Shown: piece after piece, positions 37,556-48,510 of the stretch | How positions within the stretch are numbered: position 1 is the stretch's first letter | Layout of the letters: every line of letters starts with the position of its first letter | Source: Marthasterias glacialis | Taxonomy: Eukaryota > Echinodermata > Asteroidea > Forcipulatida > Asteriidae | Length of the DNA stretch: 64,000 nt | Direction of reading: 5' to 3' | Assembly: GCA_911728455.2 (NCBI GenBank) | Contig: OU452219.1 | Span: forward strand, 23,743,219 to 23,807,218 | Position numbers and translations under genes: made by a program | The notes under the pieces: generated by a model | Databases searched by the model: none | What the model saw: only the letters and a program-made list of their open reading frames with translations | Told to the model about the DNA's origin: nothing

Positions 37556-37930
37556 CTGGGATCTCCTGGTCTTGGTTTTGGTCGTGGGTTTTAAAGGTCT
37601 TAGTTTTGGTCTTAGATCTCCAGGTCTTGGATCTCCAGGTCTTCAGGTCTTTGGTCTCTTGGTCGTGGATCTCCAGGTCTTTTTGTTTCTCTTGAATCGC
37701 CAGGTCTTGGATCTCCAGGTCTTAGTTTTGGTCTTAGATCTCTAGGTCTTGGATCTCCAGGTCTTTAGGTCTTTGGTCTCTTGGTCGTGGATCTCCAGGT
37801 CTTTGTGTTTCTCTTGAATCGCCATGTCTTGGTTTTTCTCATGAATCTCTTGGATCTCCAGGTCTTGGTTTTTCTCGTGAACCTCCAGGTCTTGGATCTC
37901 CAGGTCGTGAATTTGGTTTTGGTCTCTCAT
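37556..37930 (+). repeat. Complex minisatellite, 15-bp core with about 122-bp higher-order repeat
   Basis: The core AGGTCTTGGATCTCC recurs with variants (TTAGTTTTGGTC, CTCTTGGTCGTGG, TTTCTCTTGAATCGCC). A block starting AGGTCTTGGATCTCC at 37622 is repeated in order at 37744, giving a higher-order period of about 122 bp. The 15-bp core keeps the reading frame, which explains the open frames on both strands. The translations are low-complexity (L, V, G, Q or D, Q, E, K) and I do not call them genes. Confidence 0.9.
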
Positions 37931-38320
37931 TCAGGTCCCAACTGCAATGTTAATGCATGGATCAAACCTTTGTGTAAACTAATTAACTGCATCAATTAAG
38001 CACTGTGAGAGCAAGTCTACTCCTAATATTGCAAGGGGGGAAACGTACAGGGAAGTCATTCATCAAGGAGAGGCGCAGCTGATGGTTAGATTGCATGCAA
38101 GGGTTCCAAATTATTTGTTTTATGCTTAAGATTTAAGCATTGACACTCAGTTTAACTGATGCTCATCACAATCTCTTAGGTGCTATCATCCTGTTTGAGA
38201 TCTGACCAAAACTAATGGGGCACTATAATACAGGTGTAAGTCCATGCATGCGAGCTGACTTAAGACACCACGTTTACAAAAGAGCCCTCAGTTGAAAGTT
38301 GACGGGGATGACAGTATGAC

Positions 38321-38375
38321 CTAGTAAGTTTTGCGAAGACACCATGTTACATGGTGTCTCCGCAAAACTTACTAG
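38321..38375. repeat. Near-perfect hairpin with 2-3-base loop
   Basis: CTAGTAAGTTTTGCGAAGAC then ACCATGT is followed at once by ACATGGTGTCTCCGCAAAAC then TTACTAG. The arms are about 26 bp with one or two mismatches and almost no loop. It could be the centre of a MITE or a site of template switching. Confidence 0.8.
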
Positions 38376-40389
38376 ATTGTATTCCCACCATGCAAAGTTT
38401 CAAAACTGATAAAAGTATGCAATAATCTATGTTAACAAAAAGTCTAGATGTTTCACTTTCTGGAGAAACATGACCATGTACATGTATATGTACAATTTTT
38501 TCAGCAAAATGGTCATCTAGACCAATAGTCTTGCAGGGACGTGGCACAAGATTTTTGGTCACCCAAAGCATCTGTTACACTGGGACCAGAGTGAGCTGAA
38601 AAACTGAAGCTGCGAGGACTGTTGGATGTCTCCTCATACACACGAGCAGATCAATGTTATGATTACACTGTCACAGCTCAGGGTCCAGACTAGGTTTCTC
38701 TCATCTTCAGTTGACATGATATGAAGCTTGGGTTATATACATGTACATGGACAGGATTACTGTGCATGTAGGGTTGAACATGTATAGTGTTTCTCAGATT
38801 CCTATGAGCTACACTTGTTATAGATTGCGCATACATTTACATGTAACATGTATCGTTTAATCTCCGTTCAAAACTGAGCTTTGAGAGGGGGGGGGGGTAT
38901 ATGTAATGTACTACAGGGCAATCCTAGATCTCCAACTGTAAATACATCTACATACACAGTACTAGTACAAAATGCAAACCTTTGGGTTATACATGTATTG
39001 TTGTACATCCATTCCATATTGACAACTTATCCCAGCGATGTCACTGTTAAGCTGTAGGCCGCACATGCATCACCACTATGCAATTAGCAAACACATCTAT
39101 ATTACAAACTCCTTCATCAAGGGAATTTCAAATTACGGGAGAGCGACAGCTAATATTAGGTGCCTTAATTCTTTTATTAGTGTTTTGATAGTGTGCATGT
39201 CGCAGCTTAGTTTCGATAAAATCGGTGGGAAGAATAGAATGTGGAGGTTTTGACCCGCACAATAAACTGGTATTTGCTTTGTTTGGACTGTGTAAAGGAT
39301 CATGGACAATAGATCGAGTGTTGTGAATAAAGACAAAGTTGACAAGTCAATATTTGGAGAGATTTAAATTTCTATAGATGTATTGATTGATGCCATAGTT
39401 GGCTTTTTATTGATGTAAATTTTCCTTTGATGAAACACACACAATGTACGTTGAGTTCATGAACTTTGTTTCAATATTCTAAACAAACACAAATTTTGTT
39501 GCTGTTTTTTATTGATTAGGAGAAGCTAGTACGCGAGTATTTGTTACATTCCAAATAAAAATTTCATCTAATTTGGTTATTTGTTTTTGTTTTGCATCTT
39601 TCGGAGACTGAAGTATGTAAATATTCATGATATGTAAAGTAGATGTAGTGATGTTCCACACAATGCCCTTCAGACAGGGATGCGATTGTACTAGCGCATG
39701 GCCAGAAATGATTGGCGCACAAAGGACTCTGGGTTAAATCTGAGTCCAGACAACGTCAGCAACCATTATGGCATGCTGATTTTGAAGCAATGCGGTACAC
39801 AACACGTAAAACCTGGCAGAGTTACATGTAAACTACAGCATTGTCCATCTTGGCAACTTGATTTCTTGTTTAGCTGGACTCTGTTTTCCGGTATATGTGT
39901 ACGATGGCGCTTGTGCTTTTATGGCCTACAGTTGAATCTCCAAATCAAAACCTAAGCAGAGTAGAAAGAGAAAAACCTAGCACCACAAGTTTGCCCCCCC
40001 CCCCTACAAAAAAAAAATCATTAGAATGTTCCTGCATTGACCTTTGGACTGACACAGTACAATGTAGTCGTGATTGATCAGGATGGATGGCTTTCTGCAA
40101 ACATCAGTTCATTCTCAGCACCTGTTACTGAGGAACTACGGGCACACTTTGAGAATGTTTTTTTTTATTCCTTCTTCTTTTGGCATTCTGACTAATTTGC
40201 AAAATGTCAGGTTTTGATGAGTTTTTTTCTTTTTTACCCACTGGTTCAACTGATTGTTGATGTAGATTTATGATGCATGGCCGTGTACATGCACATCCGA
40301 GTGGAAGTTTTATAATGTAGTCATTTTAAAGTGTGCCATAGAGACTCAGAGTCATAGTCATCATTCAGAGAGGTTTAGGCAATAATAGT

Positions 40390-40540
40390 ATGTGTGTGTT
40401 AAGCTTGGTATACTCAGTACTTTCCTGAGTCCTGTGACAAAAAAACATCCACTGGCATGTTACTTGGGGGGGATTCGAACCCATGACCTTTGCCATTCTA
40501 GAGCAGATGTCTTAACCACTAGACCACCGAGCTAGCCCAG
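40390..40540 (-). mobile_element. tRNA-derived SINE, family with GCCTGTGGATTT body
   Basis: GGGATTCGAACCCATGACCT (B box complement) and CTTAACCACTAGACCACCGA (A box complement) form the head on the minus strand. The body to the left includes ACTCAGTACTTTCCTGAGTC then CTGTGACAAAAAAACATCCA. A second truncated piece of the same body lies at 40628-40690 (TACTCAATACTTTCCCCGAG). Confidence 0.8.
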
Positions 40541-41174
40541 TATCTAGAGGCAGTTTGAATCCTGTATTTTTGCAGATTTTACTAGATGTTAAATTTGCAT
40601 CAGAGATGAAGAATATGTGATTTTACCCATACACCGATGTGTGTTAAGCATGTATACTCAATACTTTCCCCGAGTCCTGTGAAAAAAAACCTGAACAAAC
40701 AAAGTTGTGAAGGTATCTAGACAAATTATGGATAGATATCAGAATAATTCCCTGAAATTCCTTAAGTATGCACAATCCTGCTTCCATGGGCAGAGAGGCT
40801 TCTTTTTTCTTCAACGCACACTTACAAGTTTTCACATCTTTGTAGTCCAATGAAGAATAAAGGTTTATGAGTATCGGAGACAAATTGCAATCATCCACCC
40901 AAAACAATCAAAAGTTTTTTGTGCACTTGAGTTATTAATACATGTAAGGACCAAACCTCTTGCAAGAAAAATATTATTTCAACATCAGTACATGTACAGT
41001 CTAGACGCAATAATGTACAGTGTATAGCCAATAAGCACAAGACTGAGTGAGGAGAATGAAAATTCAATCTTCAATCAAGAAATCCTGTAGGCCGCTATAT
41101 TTTCACGTAAAAAAAAACCCAAACAAACCAAAACCCCAAACCAAAAGAATTAATTCACTGGGGGACATTTTGTC

Positions 41175-41183
41175 GAGAGAGAG

Positions 41184-41230
<47 letters not shown>
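41175..41230 (+). repeat. GA microsatellite
   Basis: About 25 GA dinucleotides with two AAAG interruptions near the start. Open frames through it translate to alternating R and E, or S and L, and are not genes. Confidence 0.95.
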
Positions 41231-41231
<1 letters not shown>

Positions 41232-41815
41232 GGGGAGAGCATGTCGCTCAAATATAATTATCAGTGTCACTGTATTACATTTTACTAGGTTGGCCTTGTA
41301 TGTTAGTATGCTACAGACAGAACCATCTGCCCTGTTATGTGTAGGATACAGCTTGTCATTATCATATGGCACTCACTCCAGTGTTGAATTATCAAAAAGA
41401 AGTTAATTGAATTGGAGTAGAATTGACATGTTATGTCTGTGGTCGACAGTCTACTTTTCGATGAAGGTGTGTCTTATTTGGGCATTTTCTTACCTAATTT
41501 GTACAGTTCGGAAAGATTTCACATCAGTCAGTGCAGTGTGCATGATATGCATTACAATAATTCATTTTAATTGTGCAATTTTTGGTTGATACAGTTCATT
41601 TCACCCAATCTGAAAATGTTTCATTAATATTAATAAATATTCTGATGGTTATTTGGTGACACTTTCCTAAGCTTTGTGCCCCCAAAAAGATTCCCCCAGT
41701 CTCTGCGGCATTCCTTATACAATATAAATGATGAGTATTGTACTGACAGAAAACAATTTGTCAATATTCCATCAATAAAATTCAGCCAAGAAGTACATAC
41801 ACACCTAATAGCAAA

Positions 41816-42064
41816 GATTATAGAGCACTGTAGGCGCAAGATGGGGAACTCTGGCTGAAATGTGAAATCTCACTGGACGCCATTTCGGCAAGTGAACCCC
41901 ATTGATACAGCACTGAAACGTGTGGACCAGTGTAGACAACGACAATTGCTATCAGTGGCAAACATAGGCAATCATTTGCCGAAATGGCGCCCATGCGAAT
42001 TTCACTTTCTAACAGTAGATAAAGGCCCAGCTCCCCATCTTGCGCCTACGGCGCTCTATAATCG
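41816..42064. mobile_element. Palindromic MITE with GATTATAGAGC ends
   Basis: The left arm GATTATAGAGCACTGTAGGC then GCAAGATGGGGAACT pairs with AGCTCCCCATCTTGCGCC then TACGGCGCTCTATAATC on the right. Inner arms include CGCCATTTCGGCAAGTG and CATTTGCCGAAATGGCG. The ends are about 40 bp with a few mismatches. Non-coding; single copy in this window. Confidence 0.8.
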
Positions 42065-43313
42065 TTTCTAATAGAAAGAATGCTTCTGAGGACAGTAAAA
42101 TATCTTGCTAATATCTAATGTCTCTCTAATTTAAAGAATAACAAAATACTTGTCGATTCATTAATCTTTACCATTTTCAACCCTTCAAAATCCACCAGCA
42201 TGTCTTGTTTGACCCTGTTGGGGAAAAAATGTCATAAGGAGTTTCCTGATACAAAATGATGTGGAAAGTCTGCGTAAAAAAAAGAAAATTTTTTAGAAAA
42301 GAAATCATCAATCTTTCAATGTGAACAGTACAGTCTCTCACCTGAGTTTGCATGTACATGTGTAGCTAGACATGAAAGCTGTCAACTTGAGTACTTAATT
42401 GAGTGCTAAAATACACAAAATGTGTCCGAAGAAACAGCATGATGGCTTGAAATTCAAATTGACATATGCAGTTGTCCATTAAGTAACAACTGAAATGAGT
42501 TCAAAGATTACCAACAATTATTTACTATAATCCATGGCTTGAGCATTCTTGAGCATTCACGGGTCAAGTTACCAAGACAATGCTGCAACAATACATATTT
42601 ACTGAAGGTGCAGAGACTGGTTGTTTAATACTAGTCATGTACCTTTTCACTGTACAAACAACACTTCAAGACTAAACCGCTCTCGCTCCTCTCTAAATCC
42701 ACATAATTATATTAATATTAACCCACTAGATGCAGTACGGCAGCCTCAAAACAAAAAAAAGAAGGTTAAAAAGAAAAACCCTTCTCCATGCCCCCCTCCG
42801 TTGTCGTCTTGAGGCTTACCACGGAATGATTTATGCATCTTATTTCAGCCTTGTTCCCTGACTGCATACATGTATAAGCTGGCTAAGAGATGTCAGTGCA
42901 TGGGCGCTGGCACAGGCAGTCCGGCAGGCAGGCATCGTAACATCATTCAAAGCTCATTGATTTTTCTCCCTGCCCCAATTCCAAGTGCAGAAAGGTCAGA
43001 GATTCTTGGCCGCCGTGTGAGCGTTCACATCTGTATACCTTGCTCCGTGGTGATCCCTAATGTCCGCCGCTAAGGTTCACGGCTTCCCCCATGAGATAAA
43101 AATAAATTTTGATGATCGGGATGGAAATAAATCTTGAAGGGAAAATTAATTTCGCCCAAGATGCATGTTCCTTCTGCGGGACATGAGAGAGCCATCATTA
43201 AATTGATTTTCCAAAGAAACATCATTGAATTGATCCTTGGATGATGATGGTGAAGATTGGGTTGAAATGCATTGGCAGTTTAATACACTGTACATAACAC
43301 AAGGGGGTACATG

Positions 43314-46300
43314 CAGAGTAGTGGGGGAGATGTGGAATAGTGGGGGAGATGTGGAGTAGTGGGGGAGATGTGGGATAGTGGGGGGAGATGTGGAATAGTG
43401 GGGAGAGATGTGGGATAGTGGGGGAGATGTGGAGTAGTGGGGGAGATGTGGAATAGTGGGGAGAGATGTGGGATAGTGGGGGAGATGTGGAGTAGTGGGG
43501 GGAGATGTGGAGTAGTGGGGGAGATGTGGAGTAGTGGGGGAGATGTGGAGTAGTGGGGGAGATGTGGAGTAGTGGGGGAGATGTGGAATAGTGGGGGAGA
43601 TGTGGAGTAGTGGGGGAGATGTGGAGTAGTGGGGGAGATGTGGGATAGTGGGGGGAGATGTGGAGTAGTGGGGAGAGATGTGGGATAGTGGGGGAGATGT
43701 GGGATAGTGGGGGAGATGTGGAATAGTGGGGGGAGATGTGGAGTAGTGGGGGAGATGTGGGATAGTGGGGGAGATGTGGAGTAGTGGGGGGAGATGTGGG
43801 ATAGTGGGGGGAGATGTGGAGTAGTGGGGGAGATGTGGAGTAGTGGGGGAGATGTGGAGTAGTGGGGGAGATGTGGAATAGTGGGGAGAGATGTGGGATA
43901 GTGGGGAGAGATGTGGGATAGTGGGGGAGATGTGGAGTAGTGGGGGAGATGTGGAGTAGTGGGGGAGATGTGGAGTAGTGGGGGAGATGTGGGATAGTGG
44001 GGGAGATGTGGAATAGTGGGGAGAGATGTGGGATAGTGGGGGAGATGTGGAGTAGTGGGGGAGATGTGGAGTAGTGGGGGAGATGTGGAGTAGTGGGGGA
44101 GATGTGGAATAGTGGGGAGAGATGTGGGATAGTGGGGGAGATGTGGAGTAGTGGGGGAGATGTGGAGTAGTGGGGGAGATGTGGAGTAGTGGGGGAGATG
44201 TGGGATAGTGGGGGAGATGTGGGATAGTGGGGAGAGATGTGGGATAGTGGGGAAGATGTGGAGTAGTGGGGGAGATGTGGGATAGTGGGGGAGATGTGGA
44301 ATAGTGGGGAGAGATGTGGGATAGTGGGGGAGATGTGGAGTAGTGGGGGAGATGTGGAGTAGTGGGGGAGATGTGGAGTAGTGGGGGAGATGTGGAATAG
44401 TGGGGGGAGATGTGGGATAGTGGGGGAGATGTGGAGTAGTGGGGGAGATGTGGAGTAGTGGGGGAGATGTGGGATAGTGGGGAGAGATGTGGGATAGTGG
44501 GGGAGATGTGGAGTAGTGGGGGAGATGTGGGATAGTGGGGGGAGATGTGGAGTAGTGGGGGAGATGTGGAGTAGTGGGGGAGATGTGGAGTAGTGGGGGA
44601 GATGTGGGATAGTGGGGGAGATGTGGAGTAGTGGGGGAGATGTGGAGTAGTGGGGGAGATGTGGAGTAGTGGGGGAGATGTGGGATAGTGGGGGAGATGT
44701 GGAGTAGTGGGGGAGATGTGGAGTAGTGGGGGAGATGTGGAGTAGTGGGGGGAGATGTGGAGTAGTGGGGGAGATGTGGAGTAGTGGGGGAGATGTGGAG
44801 TAGTGGGGGAGATGTGGAGTAGTGGGGGAGATGTGGGATAGTGGGGGAGATGTGGGGGAGATGTGGAGTAGTGGGGGAGATGTGGAGTAGTGGGGGAGAT
44901 GTGGAGTAGTGGGGGAGATGTGGAGTAGTGGGGGAGATGTGGAGTAGTGGGGGAGATGTGGAGTAGTGGGGGAGATGTGGAATAGTGGGGAGAGATGTGG
45001 AATAGTGGGGGGAGATGTGGAGTAGTGGGGGAGATGTGGAGTAGTGGGGGGAGATGTGGAATAGTGTGGGGAGATGTGGGATAGTGGGGAGAGATGTGGG
45101 ATAGTGGGGGAGATGTGGAGTAGTGGGGGAGATGTGGGATAGTGGGGGAGATGTGGAGTAGTGGGGGAGATGTGGAGTAGTGGGGGAGATGTGGAGTAGT
45201 GGGGGAGATGTGGAGTAGTGGGGGAGATGTGGGATAGTGGGGAGAGATGTGGGATAGTGGGGGAGATGTGGAGTAGTGGGGGAGATGTGGGATAGTGGGG
45301 GAGATGTGGAGTAGTGGGGGGAGATGTGGAATAGTGGGGAGAGATGTGGGATAGTGGGGGAGATGTGGAGTAGTGGGGGAGATGTGGAGTAGTGGGGGAG
45401 ATGTGGGATAGTGGGGAGAGATGTGGGATAGTGGGGGAGATGTGGAGTAGTGGGGGAGATGTGGAGTAGTGGGGGAGATGTGGGATAGTGGGGGGAGATG
45501 TGGAGTAGTGGGGGAGATGTGGAGTAGTGGGGGAGATGTGGAGTAGTGGGGGGAGATGTGGAGTAGTGGGGGAGATGTGGAATAGTGGGGGAGATGTGGA
45601 GTAGTGGGGGAGATGTGGAGTAGTGGGGGAGATGTGGGATAGTGGGGGGAGATGTGGAGTAGTGGGGAGATGTGGGATAGTGGGGGAGATGTGGGATAGT
45701 GGGGGAGATGTGGAGTAGTGGGGGAGATGTGGAGTAGTGGGGGAGATGTGGAGTAGTGGGGGAGATGTGGAGTAGTGGGGGAGATGTGGAGTAGTGGGGG
45801 AGATGTGGAGTAGTGGGGGAGATGTGGAGTAGTGGGGGAGATGTGGAGTAGTGGGGGAGATGTGGGATAGTGGGGGAGATGTGGAATAGTGGGGAGAGAT
45901 GTGGGATAGTGGGGGAGATGTGGAGTAGTGGGGGGAGATGTGGAGTAGTGGGGGAGATGTGGAATAGTGGGGGGAGATGTGGGATAGTGGGGGAGATGTG
46001 GAGTAGTGGGGGAGATGTGGAGTAGTGGGGGGAGATGTGGAGTAGTGGGGGGAGATGTGGGATAGTGGGGGGAGATGTGGAGTAGTGGGGGAGATGTGGG
46101 ATAGTGGGGGGAGATGTGGAGTAGTGGGGGAGATGTGGAGTAGTGGGGGAGATGTGGAGTAGTGGGGGAGATGTGGAGTAGTGGGGGAGATGTGGAGTAG
46201 TGGGGGAGATGTGGGATAGTGGGGGAGATGTGGAGTAGTGGGGGAGATGTGGAGTAGTGGGGGGAGATGTGGAGTAGTGGGGGAGATGTGGAATAGTGGG

Positions 46301-47130
46301 GGAGATGTGGAATAGTGGGGAGAGATGTGGGATAGTGGGGGAGATGTGGAGTAGTGGGGGGAGATGTGGAGTAGTGGGGGAGATGTGGAATAGTGGGGGG
46401 AGATGTGGGATAGTGGGGGAGATGTGGAGTAGTGGGGGAGATGTGGAGTAGTGGGGGGAGATGTGGAGTAGTGGGGGAGATGTGGAATAGTGGGGGAGAT
46501 GTGGAGTAGTGGGGGAGATGTGGGATAGTGGGGGAGATGTGGAGTAGTGGGGGAGATGTGGAGTAGTGGGGGAGATGTGGAATAGTGGGGGAGATGTGGG
46601 ATAGTGGGGGGAGATGTGGGATAGTGGGGGAGATGTGGAGTAGTGGGGGAGATGTGGAATAGTGGGGGAGATGTGGAGTAGTGGGGGAGATGTGGAGTAG
46701 TGGGGGAGATGTGGAGTAGTGGGGGAGATGTGGAGTAGTGGGGGAGATGTGGAATAGTGGGGGAGATGTGGAGTAGTGGGGGAGATGTGGGATAGTGGGG
46801 GAGATGTGGAGTAGTGGGGGAGATGTGGAGTAGTGGGGGAGATGTGGAATAGTGGGGGAGATGTGGGATAGTGGGGGGAGATGTGGGATAGTGGGGGAGA
46901 TGTGGAGTAGTGGGGGGAGATGTGGAGTAGTGGGGGAGATGTGGAATAGTGGGGGGAGATGTGGGATAGTGGGGGAGATGTGGAGTAGTGGGGGAGATGT
47001 GGAGTAGTGGGGGGAGATGTGGAGTAGTGGGGGAGATGTGGAATAGTGGGGGAGATGTGGAGTAGTGGGGGAGATGTGGGATAGTGGGGGAGATGTGGAG
47101 TAGTGGGGGAGATGTGGGATAGTGGGGTGG
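43314..47130 (+). repeat. 3.8-kb G-rich minisatellite, 19-bp unit, about 200 copies
   Basis: The unit is GGGGGAGATGTGGAGTAGT, with three main variants in the second half (GGAGTAGT, GGAATAGT, GGGATAGT) and three in the G-run junction (GGGGGAGA, GGGGAGAGA, GGGGGGAGA). The plus strand is about four-fifths purine. No minus-strand frame of the unit contains a stop, so frames of 1,318 and 1,327 codons appear on the minus strand with a monotonous HISPTTPHLPHYSTSPPLL-type 19-residue repeat. Because 19 is not a multiple of three, three units return the frame and every frame gives the same peptide in a shifted register. There is no splice, signal or domain evidence for translation. The array lies wholly inside intron 2 and is antisense to the PLC beta gene. 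Variant order shows higher-order blocks. Confidence 0.95.
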
Positions 47131-48419
47131 GGGTGGGTTTGTGCTCATTATGTGCACCTCTTTGCAATATTTTTCCAAAGCAAGATTGCGTAATTTCTAA
47201 ATATGTAAAAAAAAGGTGAAAACCACTTGTTTTGTCCGCTATACCACTCTTGCGAAAAGCCATATAGCGGACAACTCTTTTTTATAGTGAAAGATGGGTA
47301 TTTTCAACTTGAATCACTCCAATTTCACTCAAAAAGGGTGGTGCACAGTGAGTTTCACTCTTAAAAGAGCCAAACTGACATCACATGGCGGAGAGAGTAA
47401 AATTTTCACTCTTTTACATTTAGAGAGTAGCAGGAGGTAAGAAAGATACATTGACAATTCTAGGGTACTTCAACGTGCAAACACAGATGATGGTGGTTGT
47501 TTCTGGTGACTGCAAAAGTAAGGGGCTCATATTAATTTGTTAGGACGCATTTTACTGTAACTATAATTATTCAAATTTGTCCTTACTCCATCTCCTGTGC
47601 TTGCCTAATTTTGATTTATTCAGGTCAGCATCGCCCAAACCCAACCCAGCCTGACGTGGAGCCAATCTTATCCAATTCAATTCAGTTTAGTTTAATTGTG
47701 CGGATTCAAAGGTTTAGGTGTTGAGCTACCATTACTTGACTACCTGTATGTGATCCTCAAGACATTTAGATTGAAAATGAAAACCTCATCGCAGTAACCA
47801 TTTCTTGGATGTTGGGGTTAATCGACAGAAACAGAGCATCCAACTCATGACCTCACCAAGCAAGAACTAAAATCAATGAATTTTGATAGTGGTGGAGAAG
47901 AAGGTGGTAGTGTCCATAACAAGGACAATAAAAAGTTATCATGATGTTTTAGGTTTTTTTTTCCATTTTACTTTGGCTCTTGTTCAATTGTTTTGTGCAA
48001 TACACTAAATATTGCTCTCTTGTTTAATAATGCCCAAAAGTTTGAGGAACATAACGTGTACACAAATTGCATGCTCAAAAAACCCCACTGAACCAGCGGC
48101 CAGAGACCAGTAATTAAAGTATTAGGCCAGTGACCTATCACTTGAACAAGCGATCATTTCTTGATTAATCAGTTGCCGCCGGGATTCTTTTTTTTTGTAG
48201 TCCCGTCCCTCTGGTCCGAAATTAAGAAATTACATAATGGGGTCGTAAGACGGCTTCCTTTTCCAGTCAGGGGAAACATGTGCGTGTAAACAGGTCATCC
48301 CGCACCAACTGCTTAAGAAGAAAGTGCCTGTGATCATAAAGTTGCAACCATTGAAGTTTCTTTTAATTCAAACCAATGTATTTAAACTTTCCTGTTCAAG
48401 ACCAACTGTCCCATTATTT

Positions 48420-48510
48420 GTGCCTTTAATTTTTTACTTCCCTTAATATACTGTTTTCTTGTAAAGCGCTGTGATACTGAATGTAAGACACTCTGTCAAT
48501 GTTATTATTA
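48420..48510 (+). mobile_element. LINE or SINE 3' tail
   Basis: CTTGTAAAGCGCTGTGATAC, then GTAAGACACTCTGTCAATGT and ATTATTAATATTAG, is the standard end of CR1/L2-like LINEs and the SINEs that borrow their tails. The part to the left is too diverged to place. Confidence 0.55.

Noticed and set aside
43222..47263. Two minus-strand frames over 1,300 codons, seemingly giant proline-rich proteins
   Set aside because: They are produced by a 19-bp minisatellite lacking stops in every minus-strand frame. The peptide is monotonous, and the array lies inside an intron of a plus-strand gene.
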